A DNA stretch of 64,000 nucleotides from Chloroflexota bacterium (GTDB lineage Bacteria > Chloroflexota > Anaerolineae > Anaerolineales > UBA4823): contig CP070764.1 in assembly GCA_020349245.1 (NCBI GenBank), positions 903,257 to 967,256 of the forward strand, read 5' to 3'. The position numbers and the translations under genes were made by a program. Each line of letters opens with the position of its first letter. The stretch's first letter is position 1. This document shows positions 44,305 to 53,268 of the stretch, piece after piece. A model generated the notes under the pieces. That model did no database searches. It was not told where the DNA came from and saw only the letters and a program-made list of their open reading frames with translations.

Positions 44305-45888
44305 TTACGCGTGTTCTGAATCATCAAAACGAAAATGCAAATCACCAACATGGACGAACCACGGGCGGGAAGCCAACAATGCCAGGATCGGTGCCGGAGG
44401 GCTGCGTCGAACCACGTTTACCGCCGCATAAAGTTCACTTGCGTGGACGTGGCCTTGAGGATTCAACTTCGATAATTCCCTGACGATATCCACAACCACC
44501 CGTTCAAATGGAGGTCTTTCCTTCTGCATGCGCTTCCAAACAGTATCTAAAGCGTTGACGTCCGGAATGGCGATCGCCATTCGTTCATCAAATGCTGCTG
44601 AGACAACCTGTTTAAGCATGGCGAAGACCGTACCACCATCTGTCCCGACCAATACCGTCCGGATCCACTCCCGGCTTGAGCGGCGCGAGTCCGCTGAGAC
44701 AATCACCTTTCCAGGATCTTTGCCGCGCTGGACCCTGACCAGGCTTCCTGGCATGAGCCCCTGGCTCTCATACCATTCATGCAAACCGAATACATATTTT
44801 TTTTCACGCACCACCCATCCAGGGAAGCTCTCGCCACTCTTGCGATCTTCCAGAATAAAACGAATCCGCGGGGCTTCGTAAGCGGTGGGAAAAAGATGTT
44901 CTATCCGTGAAGATAAGGGTAAGGATCCAACACGCCAGTGAGGAAAATTCAAGCTGACCACAACATCGTTGCTACGTGGTTGCTCAATGGCTATGGGAGA
45001 ATGCTCATCATCCAGCTCGCGCTCTAAGGCCAACATCTCCTCATTGAGCAAGCTGCGGTCGTGTTCGATCTCATGATAGCGAAGATATTTTGGGGTTTCG
45101 AGGACTTCCTGCGGTTCCAAACGGCGGAGAAACCAAAGAACTTCACCAGCAGGTCCAACCTCATCAAACCGAGCATCCTCTTCCAACCCCAAGTCAAGAG
45201 AGAATTCAACCAATTTCGAATTTTCTGTGGAGGGCAGTTCAACTTGTTCAAGCAAAGCATTGGTTGGTAATGGACCACCACCCGCCATATCCAGTACAGC
45301 CTCTGCCAGATTCAAATGTCCCTGATTCACATCCACCAGAAGAGCTCGTGGAAACCAGCGTCCGGCGATGCGCACAAAATCTTCATTCGCATTTAGGCCA
45401 ATCTCCAGCCGTTCAATCAGCTGATTGCCATAATTCTCAATCACGAAATCGGGGTTGAGCAGCACATCATCTTGGCTGACTATTGGCGGATCGTTCAATA
45501 CATGGCTCGATACTTCACTCGCAAATTCGCGTTGTTCCCCGTTCTCAAATTTCACCGATATCACCGTGAATTCAGTTATATCGGGATTAACCCCGGGGCG
45601 CGAACCAACCACCTCACCTTTGCGCCATCCTAAAGCAGGAAAGATTAATTTTTGCTTCTCCCTGAAGGACTCCTTGGGAAAATATATGTCTCCTGCAGAT
45701 GTCCGCTGTTTCTCGAACTCTTGAATTTCCTTGCCGATCCGCTCTTCAACAAGCGCTTCGACTAACTCATTTGGAGTGAGGGGTGTTTCTAATTCTAAAA
45801 GATAGTTGTAAATAAATTCTATATCCTCTTCAAGTAGATCAAAGGTTTCCCAATAATCCTCCCGAAGTGATAAGGTTGCTAATACCAT
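44305..45888 (-). CDS. Uncharacterised large protein with a winged-helix-like start
   Basis: 527 residues, no signal or membrane segment. Residues about 20-60 (IEFIYNYLLELETPLTPNEL, VEALVEERI) resemble a winged helix of the HARE type. The middle is beta-rich (about 100-300) and includes FTVISVKFENGEQREFAS. The end (about 465-520) again reads like a winged helix (GHVHASELYAAVNVVRRSPP). I do not know the family. AGAGGG precedes the ATG. It forms a two-gene unit with the 145-residue protein, divergent from the DUF2007 gene. Confidence 0.65.
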   Translation of the reverse strand: MVLATLSLREDYWETFDLLEEDIEFIYNYLLELETPLTPNELVEALVEERIGKEIQEFEKQRTSAGDIYFPKESFREKQKLIFPALGWRKGEVVGSRPGVNPDITEFTVISVKFENGEQREFASEVSSHVLNDPPIVSQDDVLLNPDFVIENYGNQLIERLEIGLNANEDFVRIAGRWFPRALLVDVNQGHLNLAEAVLDMAGGGPLPTNALLEQVELPSTENSKLVEFSLDLGLEEDARFDEVGPAGEVLWFLRRLEPQEVLETPKYLRYHEIEHDRSLLNEEMLALERELDDEHSPIAIEQPRSNDVVVSLNFPHWRVGSLPLSSRIEHLFPTAYEAPRIRFILEDRKSGESFPGWVVREKKYVFGLHEWYESQGLMPGSLVRVQRGKDPGKVIVSADSRRSSREWIRTVLVGTDGGTVFAMLKQVVSAAFDERMAIAIPDVNALDTVWKRMQKERPPFERVVVDIVRELSKLNPQGHVHASELYAAVNVVRRSPPAPILALLASRPWFVHVGDLHFRFDDSEHA

Positions 45889-45927
45889 AAAACCCTCTGA
45901 AAATTTCCATTGATCCTTTGTGTATAT

Positions 45928-45955
45928 TTGAAAGTCTCTAATGGATTGCTAGATT
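45928..45955 (+). promoter_or_regulatory. Possible promoter for the DUF2007 gene
   Basis: TTGAAA (45928-45933), a 16-nt spacer and TAGATT (45950-45955); a TATAAT at 45955-45960 overlaps with a longer spacer. It lies in the divergent region between the 527-residue gene and the DUF2007 gene. Confidence 0.4.
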
Positions 45956-46035
45956 ATAATTATACTCTATGAACAAATATGTCGTATACGTCCATGTCTG
46001 ACCAGCACCAAAGACCAATGGCAGGAGCGATTTAG

Positions 46036-46311
46036 ATGTCAGAAGAAAAATGGGAATTAATTATTGAAGTCTCCGGTGAACTTCAAGCGAATTTATTAAA
46101 AAATCTTCTTGAATCTCAAGATATCAAAGTGTTTCTCAATCAAGAAGGCGCAGGCAAAGCCTACGGTCTGACCGTTGGACCATTAGGGCAAGTCCAGGTT
46201 CTCGTTCCTGAACACCAGAGCCAAGAAGCACGCCAAATTGTTGATGATTATTATTCAGGAAATTATGATCCTGGTGAGGAAGATTTTTCTGAAGGGGAGG
46301 CTGAAGATTAA
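46036..46311 (+). CDS. DUF2007 domain protein (putative signal-transducing)
   Basis: 91 residues. The DUF2007 fold is clear: a small beta-alpha domain with ELQANLLKNLLESQDIKVFL and VQVLVPEHQSQEARQIVDDY. The C-terminus is acidic (EEDFSEGEAED). The role of this family is not established. Its stop overlaps the convergent LysM/M23 gene in a shared TTAA. Confidence 0.88.
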   Translation: MSEEKWELIIEVSGELQANLLKNLLESQDIKVFLNQEGAGKAYGLTVGPLGQVQVLVPEHQSQEARQIVDDYYSGNYDPGEEDFSEGEAED

Positions 46312-47723
46312 GGAAACTCTGTTTCCAACCAATCCAGGGGGTCAACCTGCACGCCACCCGCCCAAATTTCCAAGTGCAGGTGAGGACCATTAACTCTCCC
46401 CGTTCCACCAACAATTCCGATCACCTGACCCACTTCTACCTTTTCTCCTTCTTCCACCAGGATTTCAGCTTGGTGCATATAACCGCTGTATATCCCTAAA
46501 CCGTGGTCAATCATGACCGCGTTTCCTCTGACAACCAGCGGCCCGGCAAATATTACCACTCCTGCTGCAGGTGCATAGATCTCATTAACCTCGTTATTGT
46601 AGTTATAACAAAAGTCCAAACCGGTGTGGAAAAAATTATATGGGCTGCCATTGTAAGAACGCCGGTTTCCGAAGGAGTCTGTAAAACCACAAGGCGATGG
46701 TGCAACAGGACTTTGAAACACGCCTTCCCAAAGTCTTTCCGGGGTAACCGGTTCTGCTAAGGCCGTCCAGAGTTCGTCCTCCGGTCCTGTTACTTCCGGA
46801 TCGATTGTCTCCTCAGGAACCTGCAGCGATGAATAGCTGTAATCTCCAGAGGCGACAAAGATGGATTGAGAAAATCCAAAAGGTACTCCATTCGCCAGCT
46901 CGCCAGTGATGACCAAGGGATATAATCCTGGAAGAGTCAGGGCATGGATACCCTGCAGCGCTGAGAACTTCCCATCTCCAGATTCAAAAAAATTCAGGGA
47001 ATAATCAGCCAACCGACCTTCGATCTTCTGTGCGTCCTGGGAAACCAGTTGTATCAGGGATGTCTTCCCTTGAACAAGTGGATCTGGGGTGATGGTAAGC
47101 GCAGCGATCTCTCCCGGAAGGCTTCCAGGTCCATCTGCAGATTCTTCGTCGGTCAAAAGCAGGACATCCCCAGGAATAGCTCCCCAACTACCAGGTAAAG
47201 AATTATTCACCACGAATTGCCAAGGATTGACACCCTTTCGCAGAGCCAATTCAATCAATGAATCTCCTCCAGCAAGAGCGAGGCGATCCACGGGAATCTC
47301 TGCTTGATTCTTCTCGGGTAATACGAGGTTAAAACCCCGGTAGAGTTCAGCTGGACTGGTGAGATGGTTTAACCTGATGATCGTCTCCGCTGTGAGCTGG
47401 TAGCGACGCGTTAAACTGCGCAAGCTCTCCCCAAAGGGTACTGGTGTGGTTACCAAGATCCCCCCTGAATCCTCGATTCCGGGAATGATCAACTCGTCTC
47501 CTGCAGAAAGCTGTCCTGGATCGCTAATATCATTCGCCCGGGCCAGTTCTTCCCAGGGAACCCCAAACCGCTGGGCGATATCCCACAGGGTGTCCCCATC
47601 CTGGACAATATACACTGGACCACCTGGTTCCTCGTCCTGAGCATGGACTGATTCGCCCAGAGGCAGCAGGCAGAGTATCAGTACCAGGAATAACGCCCAC
47701 GTTTTGGATAGATGAATATTCAT
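46308..47723 (-). CDS. LysM-repeat M23 metallopeptidase
   Basis: 471 residues. A signal peptide (ending near ESVHAQ) precedes three LysM-type repeats: VYIVQDGDTLWDIAQRFGVP (about 38-85), VPFGESLRSLTRRYQL (about 95-140) and GGDSLIELALRKGVNPW (about 150-195). A middle beta domain leads to an M23 domain (about 340-465) with TGLDFCYNYNNEVNEIYAPA, YMHQAEILV and HLHLEIWAGG. It should be a secreted peptidoglycan endopeptidase bound to the wall by LysM. It follows a response regulator gene on the same strand, with a terminator between. Confidence 0.92.
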   Translation of the reverse strand: MNIHLSKTWALFLVLILCLLPLGESVHAQDEEPGGPVYIVQDGDTLWDIAQRFGVPWEELARANDISDPGQLSAGDELIIPGIEDSGGILVTTPVPFGESLRSLTRRYQLTAETIIRLNHLTSPAELYRGFNLVLPEKNQAEIPVDRLALAGGDSLIELALRKGVNPWQFVVNNSLPGSWGAIPGDVLLLTDEESADGPGSLPGEIAALTITPDPLVQGKTSLIQLVSQDAQKIEGRLADYSLNFFESGDGKFSALQGIHALTLPGLYPLVITGELANGVPFGFSQSIFVASGDYSYSSLQVPEETIDPEVTGPEDELWTALAEPVTPERLWEGVFQSPVAPSPCGFTDSFGNRRSYNGSPYNFFHTGLDFCYNYNNEVNEIYAPAAGVVIFAGPLVVRGNAVMIDHGLGIYSGYMHQAEILVEEGEKVEVGQVIGIVGGTGRVNGPHLHLEIWAGGVQVDPLDWLETEFP

Positions 47724-47768
47724 GGATTATCTTGTTTGCGCTCCTGTTGCAGGTTAATTAAAACACAA

Positions 47769-47790
47769 ATCCCTCAATGCGCTGAGGGAT
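47769..47790 (-). terminator. Terminator after the second response regulator
   Basis: A perfect 8-bp stem (47769-47776 with 47783-47790) with a 6-nt loop, followed on the - strand by a T-rich TTGTGTTTT. It lies 27 bp after the response-regulator stop and separates it from the LysM peptidase gene. Confidence 0.65.
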
Positions 47791-47816
47791 GCTCACTATT
47801 TTATTATCTGAAGATA

Positions 47817-48206
47817 TCAGCTTTCTCTTGCCAATAATACCTCTTCGATCCGGGTGAGCAGCTCTTTTGGCCTGAATGGTTTTGAGATATAGTCATCAAC
47901 CTTGGCAATTTCCAGACCCAGGACTTTATCAATACTCTGAGCTTTAGCAGTAATTACGATCACGGGGATGTTTGCAGTTGATTCAACACTCTTAAGCTGC
48001 CGGAAAATCTCCCAGCCATCCATGTCGGGCAGCATGAGGTCCAACAACACTAGATCTGGTGAATCTTTTTGAATTGCCTCAATACCAGATTTTCCTCCGG
48101 ATACGCCTTCAACAAGATAACCCTCTCGATCGAGAATTATCCGCACCAGTTCTACCATATCCTTGTCGTCTTCGAAGTATATGATTTTCTTTTTCGGTTT
48201 ATCCAT
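47817..48206 (-). CDS. Stand-alone response regulator receiver protein
   Basis: 129 residues from the ATG at 48206 (a GTG at 48212 is in frame and AGGTGG overlaps both). A single receiver domain: FEDDKDM acidic pocket, phospho-Asp in LVLLDLMLPDMDG, Thr/Lys switch residues in VIVITAKAQS and ISKPFRPKELL. No output domain. Similar in type to the regulator after lon, but not a close copy. Divergent from efp. Confidence 0.9.
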   Translation of the reverse strand: MDKPKKKIIYFEDDKDMVELVRIILDREGYLVEGVSGGKSGIEAIQKDSPDLVLLDLMLPDMDGWEIFRQLKSVESTANIPVIVITAKAQSIDKVLGLEIAKVDDYISKPFRPKELLTRIEEVLLARES

Positions 48207-48303
48207 TTCCACCTAGGAGCTTGACTGCTATTTCTTTCAGGCTCAATGTAGTGTACCATAAGTAATTAAAATTGATGACTGCTCTTTGGATACCTTCTCC
48301 CCC

Positions 48304-48332
48304 TTGCATTGGCTACCACGCTAGGCTATAAT
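48304..48332 (+). promoter_or_regulatory. efp promoter
   Basis: TTGCAT (48304-48309), a 17-nt spacer and TATAAT (48327-48332). Start of transcription should be near 48339, leaving a short 5' leader before efp. Confidence 0.75.
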
Positions 48333-48373
48333 CCTGCCGCGAACTTTCAGTGAGAGCTTATGAGGTATGAATA

Positions 48374-48931
48374 ATGATTGATGTAAATGAACTACGTAAA
48401 GGTGTTACTTTTGAATTAGATAATGATCTCTTCAGAGTCCTGGAATACGATCATCACAAACCAGGACGTGGAAAAGCGACAATCCGCGTAAAAGCCAGGA
48501 ATCTCCGTTCAGGAACCATCCTTGAGAAGACATTTAATTCCGGCGATCGCGTGCAAGAAGCAAACCTGGAATATCACAACGTTCAGTATCTTTATAACGA
48601 TGGCTCCCTTTATCACTTCATGGACGAAGATACATACGAACAACCCGCCATCCCCGCTGAATTGGTTGGCGATTCAGCAGATTACCTTAAAGAGAACCTC
48701 AGTATTAAACTAACCTTTTATCAGGGAGAACCGCTGGATATTGAGATTCCGATCACAGTCGATCTGGAGGTTGTGGAAGCAGAAGTAGCTGTGCGGGGGG
48801 ATACAGCCACGGGAGTGAACAAAAAAGTCACCACTGAAACTGGGCTGGTTGTCCAGGTACCCAATTTCATCGAAGTTGGAGACGTGATCCGAGTTGACAC
48901 TCGTTACGGCACCTACGTCACTCGAGCTTAG
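48374..48931 (+). CDS. efp: Elongation factor P
   Basis: 185 residues with all three beta-barrel domains. EF-P relieves ribosome stalling at proline runs. The tip of domain I is KPGRGKATIRVK, so Arg32 takes the place of the modified lysine (Lys34 of E. coli). An EpmA-type lysylation is therefore impossible here; it may be unmodified or arginine-modified. The usual DTATGVNKKVTTETG and RVDTRYGTYVTRA segments end the protein. It begins a three-gene run with the Cys-rich orphan and the HAD-DinB fusion. Confidence 0.96.
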   Translation: MIDVNELRKGVTFELDNDLFRVLEYDHHKPGRGKATIRVKARNLRSGTILEKTFNSGDRVQEANLEYHNVQYLYNDGSLYHFMDEDTYEQPAIPAELVGDSADYLKENLSIKLTFYQGEPLDIEIPITVDLEVVEAEVAVRGDTATGVNKKVTTETGLVVQVPNFIEVGDVIRVDTRYGTYVTRA

Positions 48932-48942
48932 AGAGTCTGATT

Positions 48943-49269
48943 ATGGAAACACCTGCAGGAAAAGAATGCCGATTCTTTTTTGGTGATTATTATCGCGGTC
49001 GAAATCATGAAGAATGTCGGCTCCTTTTAGCGACGTCCCCTCCTCAAAATTGGACACCCGATCTGTGCTATACATGTCCGGTACCCGAGATTCAGCTGGC
49101 CAATGCCTGTCCCGAGATGGTTCTCGAAGGACGAGTGGAAAGACCTTTCCCCTATATCAAGAAACAGGTAACCATCCAAGCTTACTGCAAGAAATCTCTC
49201 AGGAAGGTGGATGAGCCGAAGATCGGGTGTGGCGAATGCCACCCTCTTCCCCCAATTTTCTCGGAGTAA
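48943..49269 (+). CDS. Cys-rich uncharacterised protein
   Basis: 108 residues with eight Cys: 9, 25, 42, 45, 56, 82, 96, 99, that is two CxxC pairs and others. This suggests one or two zinc or iron-sulfur sites. No signal or membrane segment. It lies 11 nt after efp and directly before the HAD-DinB gene. No family recognised. Confidence 0.65.
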   Translation: METPAGKECRFFFGDYYRGRNHEECRLLLATSPPQNWTPDLCYTCPVPEIQLANACPEMVLEGRVERPFPYIKKQVTIQAYCKKSLRKVDEPKIGCGECHPLPPIFSE

Positions 49270-49272
49270 GTG

Positions 49273-50484
49273 ATGGATTTGATTTTATTGCTCGACCTAG
49301 ATGATACATGCTTGGGAAACAGCATGGAAACTTTCATTCCTGCATATCTGCAGGCGTTGGGAGATTATCTTTCCGACCATTTTCCCCCTGAAAAGCTGGC
49401 AGCAGCCTTACTCTCCTCAACCCAGGACATGTTTGCAAATACCTGCCCTGATCGAACTTTAAAAGATGTCTTCGATCAGTCTTTCTACCCTCAGCTAGGC
49501 ATTGATCCGAAAGAATACCAGGACATGTTTGATTCCTTCTATGAAGAAGAATTTCCTGGTCTGCAGAAACTGACCCAGTTTCGACCCGAAGCTGTGGAAG
49601 TGGTAGAGGAAGCCATCCGCCGCAATTATTCGATTGTAATTGCAACAAACCCTTTATTCCCATTAACTGCGATAAGACAAAGGCTTGGATGGGCTGGTTT
49701 GGATCCAGAAAAATATCCATTCCGGCTGATTCCCTCATATGAAACTGCTTTCTTTGCTAAACCAAATCCGGCTTTTTATGCTGAGCTTTTATCCCGATTA
49801 GGATGGCCGGAGGGACCCGTGGTCATGGTGGGCGACAACTTCGAGCATGACATCGCTGCTGCCCGTCTCTTCGGATTTGGTACATATTGGGTTACGACAA
49901 ATGAGCATCCCCCGGCGAAAGTTACCGATACTCAATCGGGATATGGTCCTCTCAAGGAGCTTCTCAGTTGGATCGACTCAATCCCGAGCTCAGACCTGAT
50001 CCCAAATTTTGAAGATAACAGAGCCAAGCTGGCTGTATTACGATCCTCGCCGGTAGCGTTGAAAGCATTTTCCCTGGAACTTGACGACGTAGCCCAATGG
50101 ATTGAACATTACCAAGTCGGAGAATGGAGTTTCACGGAAATCTTGTGCCATTTGCGGGACGTTGACCAGGAAATAAATTTACCCCGGGTCAAGAAAGTGC
50201 TGAGAGAGACGAATCCTTTTGTACCGGGCATCGATTCGGATAAGTGGGCAGAGGAAAGATTATATTTCTGCCAGAACGGTCAACAAGCTCTCAAGGATTT
50301 CAACTCCGCAAGAATAGAGCTCATCGATATCCTGGATGGTTTATCTGTGGAAGGATGGCAGCAACCCGCGCGTCACGCCATTTTCGGGCCAACCAATTTG
50401 AAGGAACTGGTCAGCATTATCGTCGGACATGACCGCCTTCATGTTCGGCAAGCATATGCCGCCGTTCGGGGAGTGGAAGCATAA
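49273..50484 (+). CDS. HAD hydrolase fused to a DinB-like domain
   Basis: 403 residues from the ATG at 49273 (a GTG one codon earlier directly follows the previous stop). Residues 1-230 are a HAD phosphatase: LDLDDTCLG (nucleophile Asp), VIATNPLFP, AKPNPAFY and VMVGDNFEHDIAAA. Residues about 245-400 form a DinB/YfiT-like four-helix bundle with possible metal His in CHLRDVD and GHDRLHVRQ. The substrate is unknown. The fusion may couple hydrolysis of a phosphate ester to a thiol or metal-linked step. It is the last gene of the efp run. Confidence 0.82.
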   Translation: MDLILLLDLDDTCLGNSMETFIPAYLQALGDYLSDHFPPEKLAAALLSSTQDMFANTCPDRTLKDVFDQSFYPQLGIDPKEYQDMFDSFYEEEFPGLQKLTQFRPEAVEVVEEAIRRNYSIVIATNPLFPLTAIRQRLGWAGLDPEKYPFRLIPSYETAFFAKPNPAFYAELLSRLGWPEGPVVMVGDNFEHDIAAARLFGFGTYWVTTNEHPPAKVTDTQSGYGPLKELLSWIDSIPSSDLIPNFEDNRAKLAVLRSSPVALKAFSLELDDVAQWIEHYQVGEWSFTEILCHLRDVDQEINLPRVKKVLRETNPFVPGIDSDKWAEERLYFCQNGQQALKDFNSARIELIDILDGLSVEGWQQPARHAIFGPTNLKELVSIIVGHDRLHVRQAYAAVRGVEA

Positions 50485-50672
50485 ACCCGAATAGTCTTGG
50501 AGCTGATGATTAAACCAGCGGCTCTTCTTGAGTTTGAGGATCCGCCTCCAATACAATTGCGAGGTGTTATAAATCCTGACCTTTTAAACCGGTGAACTTT
50601 TCATTTTCTAAGCAGAATAGGGTAGGTTTTTTGATTTTTCAGCAGGAGAAATAAGATTTGAAGGAGATAATT

Positions 50673-51917
50673 ATGAATCAGCGTGTTGTAGTGACCGGCC
50701 TGGGATGCGTTAGCCCACTTGGCAACGATGCAGATACAACTTGGCAAAATCTGCTTAACAACCAGTCTGGGGCAGGCTTGATCACCTACTATGACACCAG
50801 TGATTACGATTGCAAAATTGCTGCAGAGGTTAAAGACTTTGATGGTAGCGAATTGTTCGGCCCTCGAGAAGCAAGACGGATGGATCGCGGCACGCAATAC
50901 ACGCTTGCGGCTGCTCAGGAAGCTGTTCAGGACGCGAGCCTGGTGATCAATGAAGCCAACCGGGATCGCATCGGCGCAGTAGTTGGAACAGGGATTGGTG
51001 GTATTAATATCCTCTACGACCAGTTTCTTAATTTCATGGAACGCGGTCCATCGCGGGTGAGTCCGTTTCTGGTGCCAATGATGCTCCCGGATACCCCGGG
51101 TAGCACTCTGGCTATAAACCTGGATATCCGTGGTACAAATTTCGCCGTGGTTACGGCCTGCGCGACCGGAACTAACGCTATTGGAGAAGCCAGCCAAATC
51201 ATCCAAAGGGGTCAAGCAGATGTGATGCTGGCAGGTGGTTGTGAAGCGGCTATCGTTCCTTTAGCCATGGCCAGCCTCTCAAAAATGGGGGCAATGACCA
51301 CCTACAGCGGGGATCCTACCCGGGCAAGCCGACCATTCAATCTGGACCGAACAGGTTTCCTGATGGGAGAAGGGGCCGCAGTCTTGGTCCTTGAATCCCT
51401 GCAACACGCGCAAAATCGTGAGGCACAGATTTTAGCAGAGCTTGTCGGCTATGGCAGCACCAATGATGCCTTCCACATCTCCGCACCGGCTGAGAATGGC
51501 GCAGGAGCAGCCCAATGCATGAAGCAAGCCCTCGAGTCTGCAGGCATCACTACTGAGAACATTGACTATATCAATGCACACGGCACTGGGACACCGCTGA
51601 ATGACAAAAGTGAGACTGCCGCGATTAAAACCGTGTTTGGTGATACTGCGTACCAGATCCCTGTTTCTTCAACCAAGTCCATGACAGGCCATCTGCTTGG
51701 CGCAGCTGGTGCCATAGAGGCGTTGTTCTCAATCAGGGCGATCCAGGAATCCATTATCCCTGCAACCATCAATTACGAGGTCCCAGACCCGGAATGTGAC
51801 CTGGATTATGTTCCCAATCAACCTCGTCCCAAGGATCTCAAATATGTAATGTCAAATTCATTCGGATTTGGGGGCCATAACGCCTCAATTATTCTGCGAA
51901 AATTTGAAGGAAAATAA
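50673..51917 (+). CDS. fabF: 3-oxoacyl-ACP synthase II
   Basis: 414 residues from the ATG at 50673, which AAGGAG favours over an in-frame codon 15 nt upstream. It extends fatty acyl chains. The active-site Cys is in VVTACATGTNAIGEA, and the His residues are in NAHGTGTPLNDKSE and MTGHLLGAAGAIE. It lies 2 nt before fabH. The region upstream has an extended -10 TGTTATAAA ending at 50573, with no -35. Confidence 0.94.
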   Translation: MNQRVVVTGLGCVSPLGNDADTTWQNLLNNQSGAGLITYYDTSDYDCKIAAEVKDFDGSELFGPREARRMDRGTQYTLAAAQEAVQDASLVINEANRDRIGAVVGTGIGGINILYDQFLNFMERGPSRVSPFLVPMMLPDTPGSTLAINLDIRGTNFAVVTACATGTNAIGEASQIIQRGQADVMLAGGCEAAIVPLAMASLSKMGAMTTYSGDPTRASRPFNLDRTGFLMGEGAAVLVLESLQHAQNREAQILAELVGYGSTNDAFHISAPAENGAGAAQCMKQALESAGITTENIDYINAHGTGTPLNDKSETAAIKTVFGDTAYQIPVSSTKSMTGHLLGAAGAIEALFSIRAIQESIIPATINYEVPDPECDLDYVPNQPRPKDLKYVMSNSFGFGGHNASIILRKFEGK

Positions 51918-51919
51918 TC

Positions 51920-53026
51920 ATGAGTCCCAGCTATGCACATATAACCGGCTGGGGGATGGCAGTCCCGGATAAAATCCTCACCAATCACGATCTGGCAAAG
52001 ATGGTAGATACAAGTGATGAATGGATCGTCTCAAGGACCGGTATCCATGAAAGACGGATAGCCAGGGCAGACCAGTCCACCGCCTCACTTGCCGCAGAAG
52101 CAGGGCTGCGCGCCTTGCAGGTCGCCAACCTCCATCCCGGTGAATTGGATATGATCATTGTCTCCACTTCTTCTCCGGAGTATATTTTTCCTGCAACTGC
52201 TTGCCTGGTGCAGGATCGAATTGGCGCTGGAAAAGCCAGCGCATTTGACCTGCTCGCAGCCTGCACCGGGTTTGTCTATGCAATAAACCTGGGCGCACAA
52301 GCGATAAAATCATCTGCTGTAAAAAATGTGCTTGTCATCGGGTCAGAGACTCTCTCAAGGTTGGTGAATTGGAAAGATCGAAATACCTGTATCTTATTTG
52401 GTGATGGTGCTGGGGCATTTGTCATCCAGGCCAGCGAAGAACCAGGTGGTGTACTCAGTGCTGTGTTGCGGTCGGATGGCTCTGGAGGGGATTTGCTCTC
52501 TGTACCGGGAGGTGGGAGCCGTCATCCAGCCAGCATGCAATCTTTATATGATGGGCTGCACTATATTCAAATGAATGGGCGCGAAGTTTTTCGCTTCGCT
52601 ACCCGCGTGATGGTAGAAGCCACCCAACAAACTATAGAATCAGCAAATTTGACCATGGACGATATCCAACTGGTAATTCCTCATCAAGCGAATCAGCGGA
52701 TCATCGAAGCTGCAGCGAGAGGATTAGATTACCCCATGGACAAGGTGATGGTAAATTTAGATCGATTTGGAAACACGTCCACAGCATCCATCCCCATCGC
52801 CACAGTTGAAGCCATAGAACAAAACCGCTTGAAACCCGGCGATAATGTCGTAATGGTCGCATTTGGCTCTGGATTGACTTGGGGAGCCACGCTTATCCAG
52901 TGGTCTGGTCCACTGCCTTACCGGCGAAAGGTCAGCCCGCGCAAGGTCCAGTGGTTTGCCCGTACACGATCATTACTCGCCCGGTTACGCCGACGGATCG
53001 AAGGGATCCTCTGGGGGCGAGAATAA
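51920..53026 (+). CDS. fabH: 3-oxoacyl-ACP synthase III
   Basis: 368 residues. FabH starts fatty-acid synthesis from acetyl-CoA or a branched acyl-CoA and malonyl-ACP. The Cys-His-Asn triad is in LLAACTGFVYA, IPHQANQRIIEAA and DRFGNTSTASIP. A C-terminal tail of about 40 residues is unusually basic (YRRKVSPRKVQWFARTRSLL, then RLRRRIEGI) and is absent from most FabH proteins. It might bind membranes or a partner. No acpP, fabD or fabG is in the window. Confidence 0.93.
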   Translation: MSPSYAHITGWGMAVPDKILTNHDLAKMVDTSDEWIVSRTGIHERRIARADQSTASLAAEAGLRALQVANLHPGELDMIIVSTSSPEYIFPATACLVQDRIGAGKASAFDLLAACTGFVYAINLGAQAIKSSAVKNVLVIGSETLSRLVNWKDRNTCILFGDGAGAFVIQASEEPGGVLSAVLRSDGSGGDLLSVPGGGSRHPASMQSLYDGLHYIQMNGREVFRFATRVMVEATQQTIESANLTMDDIQLVIPHQANQRIIEAAARGLDYPMDKVMVNLDRFGNTSTASIPIATVEAIEQNRLKPGDNVVMVAFGSGLTWGATLIQWSGPLPYRRKVSPRKVQWFARTRSLLARLRRRIEGILWGRE

Positions 53027-53050
53027 TTGCATAATCTCGAGCAGGATGAT

Positions 53051-53075
53051 GCGCTGAGGGGAAACCCCTCAGCGC
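53051..53075 (+). terminator. Terminator after fabH
   Basis: A perfect 11-bp stem (53051-53061 with 53065-53075) and a 3-nt AAA loop, then TCATTTTA. It closes the fabF-fabH unit. Confidence 0.85.
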
Positions 53076-53198
53076 TCATTTTATGGAAGTTGAGCCGATA
53101 ACGTCCCTTTTGAATGAAGATTTGTGCTGAAATCCATCTATTCATATCATAATTGTTAGAACGACGTTAGAAAATTGATAATTTCGTAATCCCAATGT

Positions 53199-53226
53199 AC
53201 CTCTCGACGAAAGAGGTTGGTATAAT
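53199..53226 (+). promoter_or_regulatory. Possible ftsH promoter and inverted repeat
   Basis: TATAAT (53221-53226) lies 42 bp before the start. No good -35 is present. A 6-bp inverted repeat (53199-53204 with 53212-53217) sits where the -35 would be and could be an operator. It is not CIRCE. Confidence 0.45.
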
Positions 53227-53268
53227 GATTATGAAATCTGCGGTCTTTCGACAATTTTGGAGGTATCT

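Noticed and set aside
50601-51215. 204-codon - strand open frame over the fabF start
   Set aside because: It is antisense to fabF and spans its promoter and ribosome binding site.
53199-53217. CIRCE element before ftsH
   Set aside because: The 6-bp arms do not match TTAGCACTC-N9-GAGTGCTAA.
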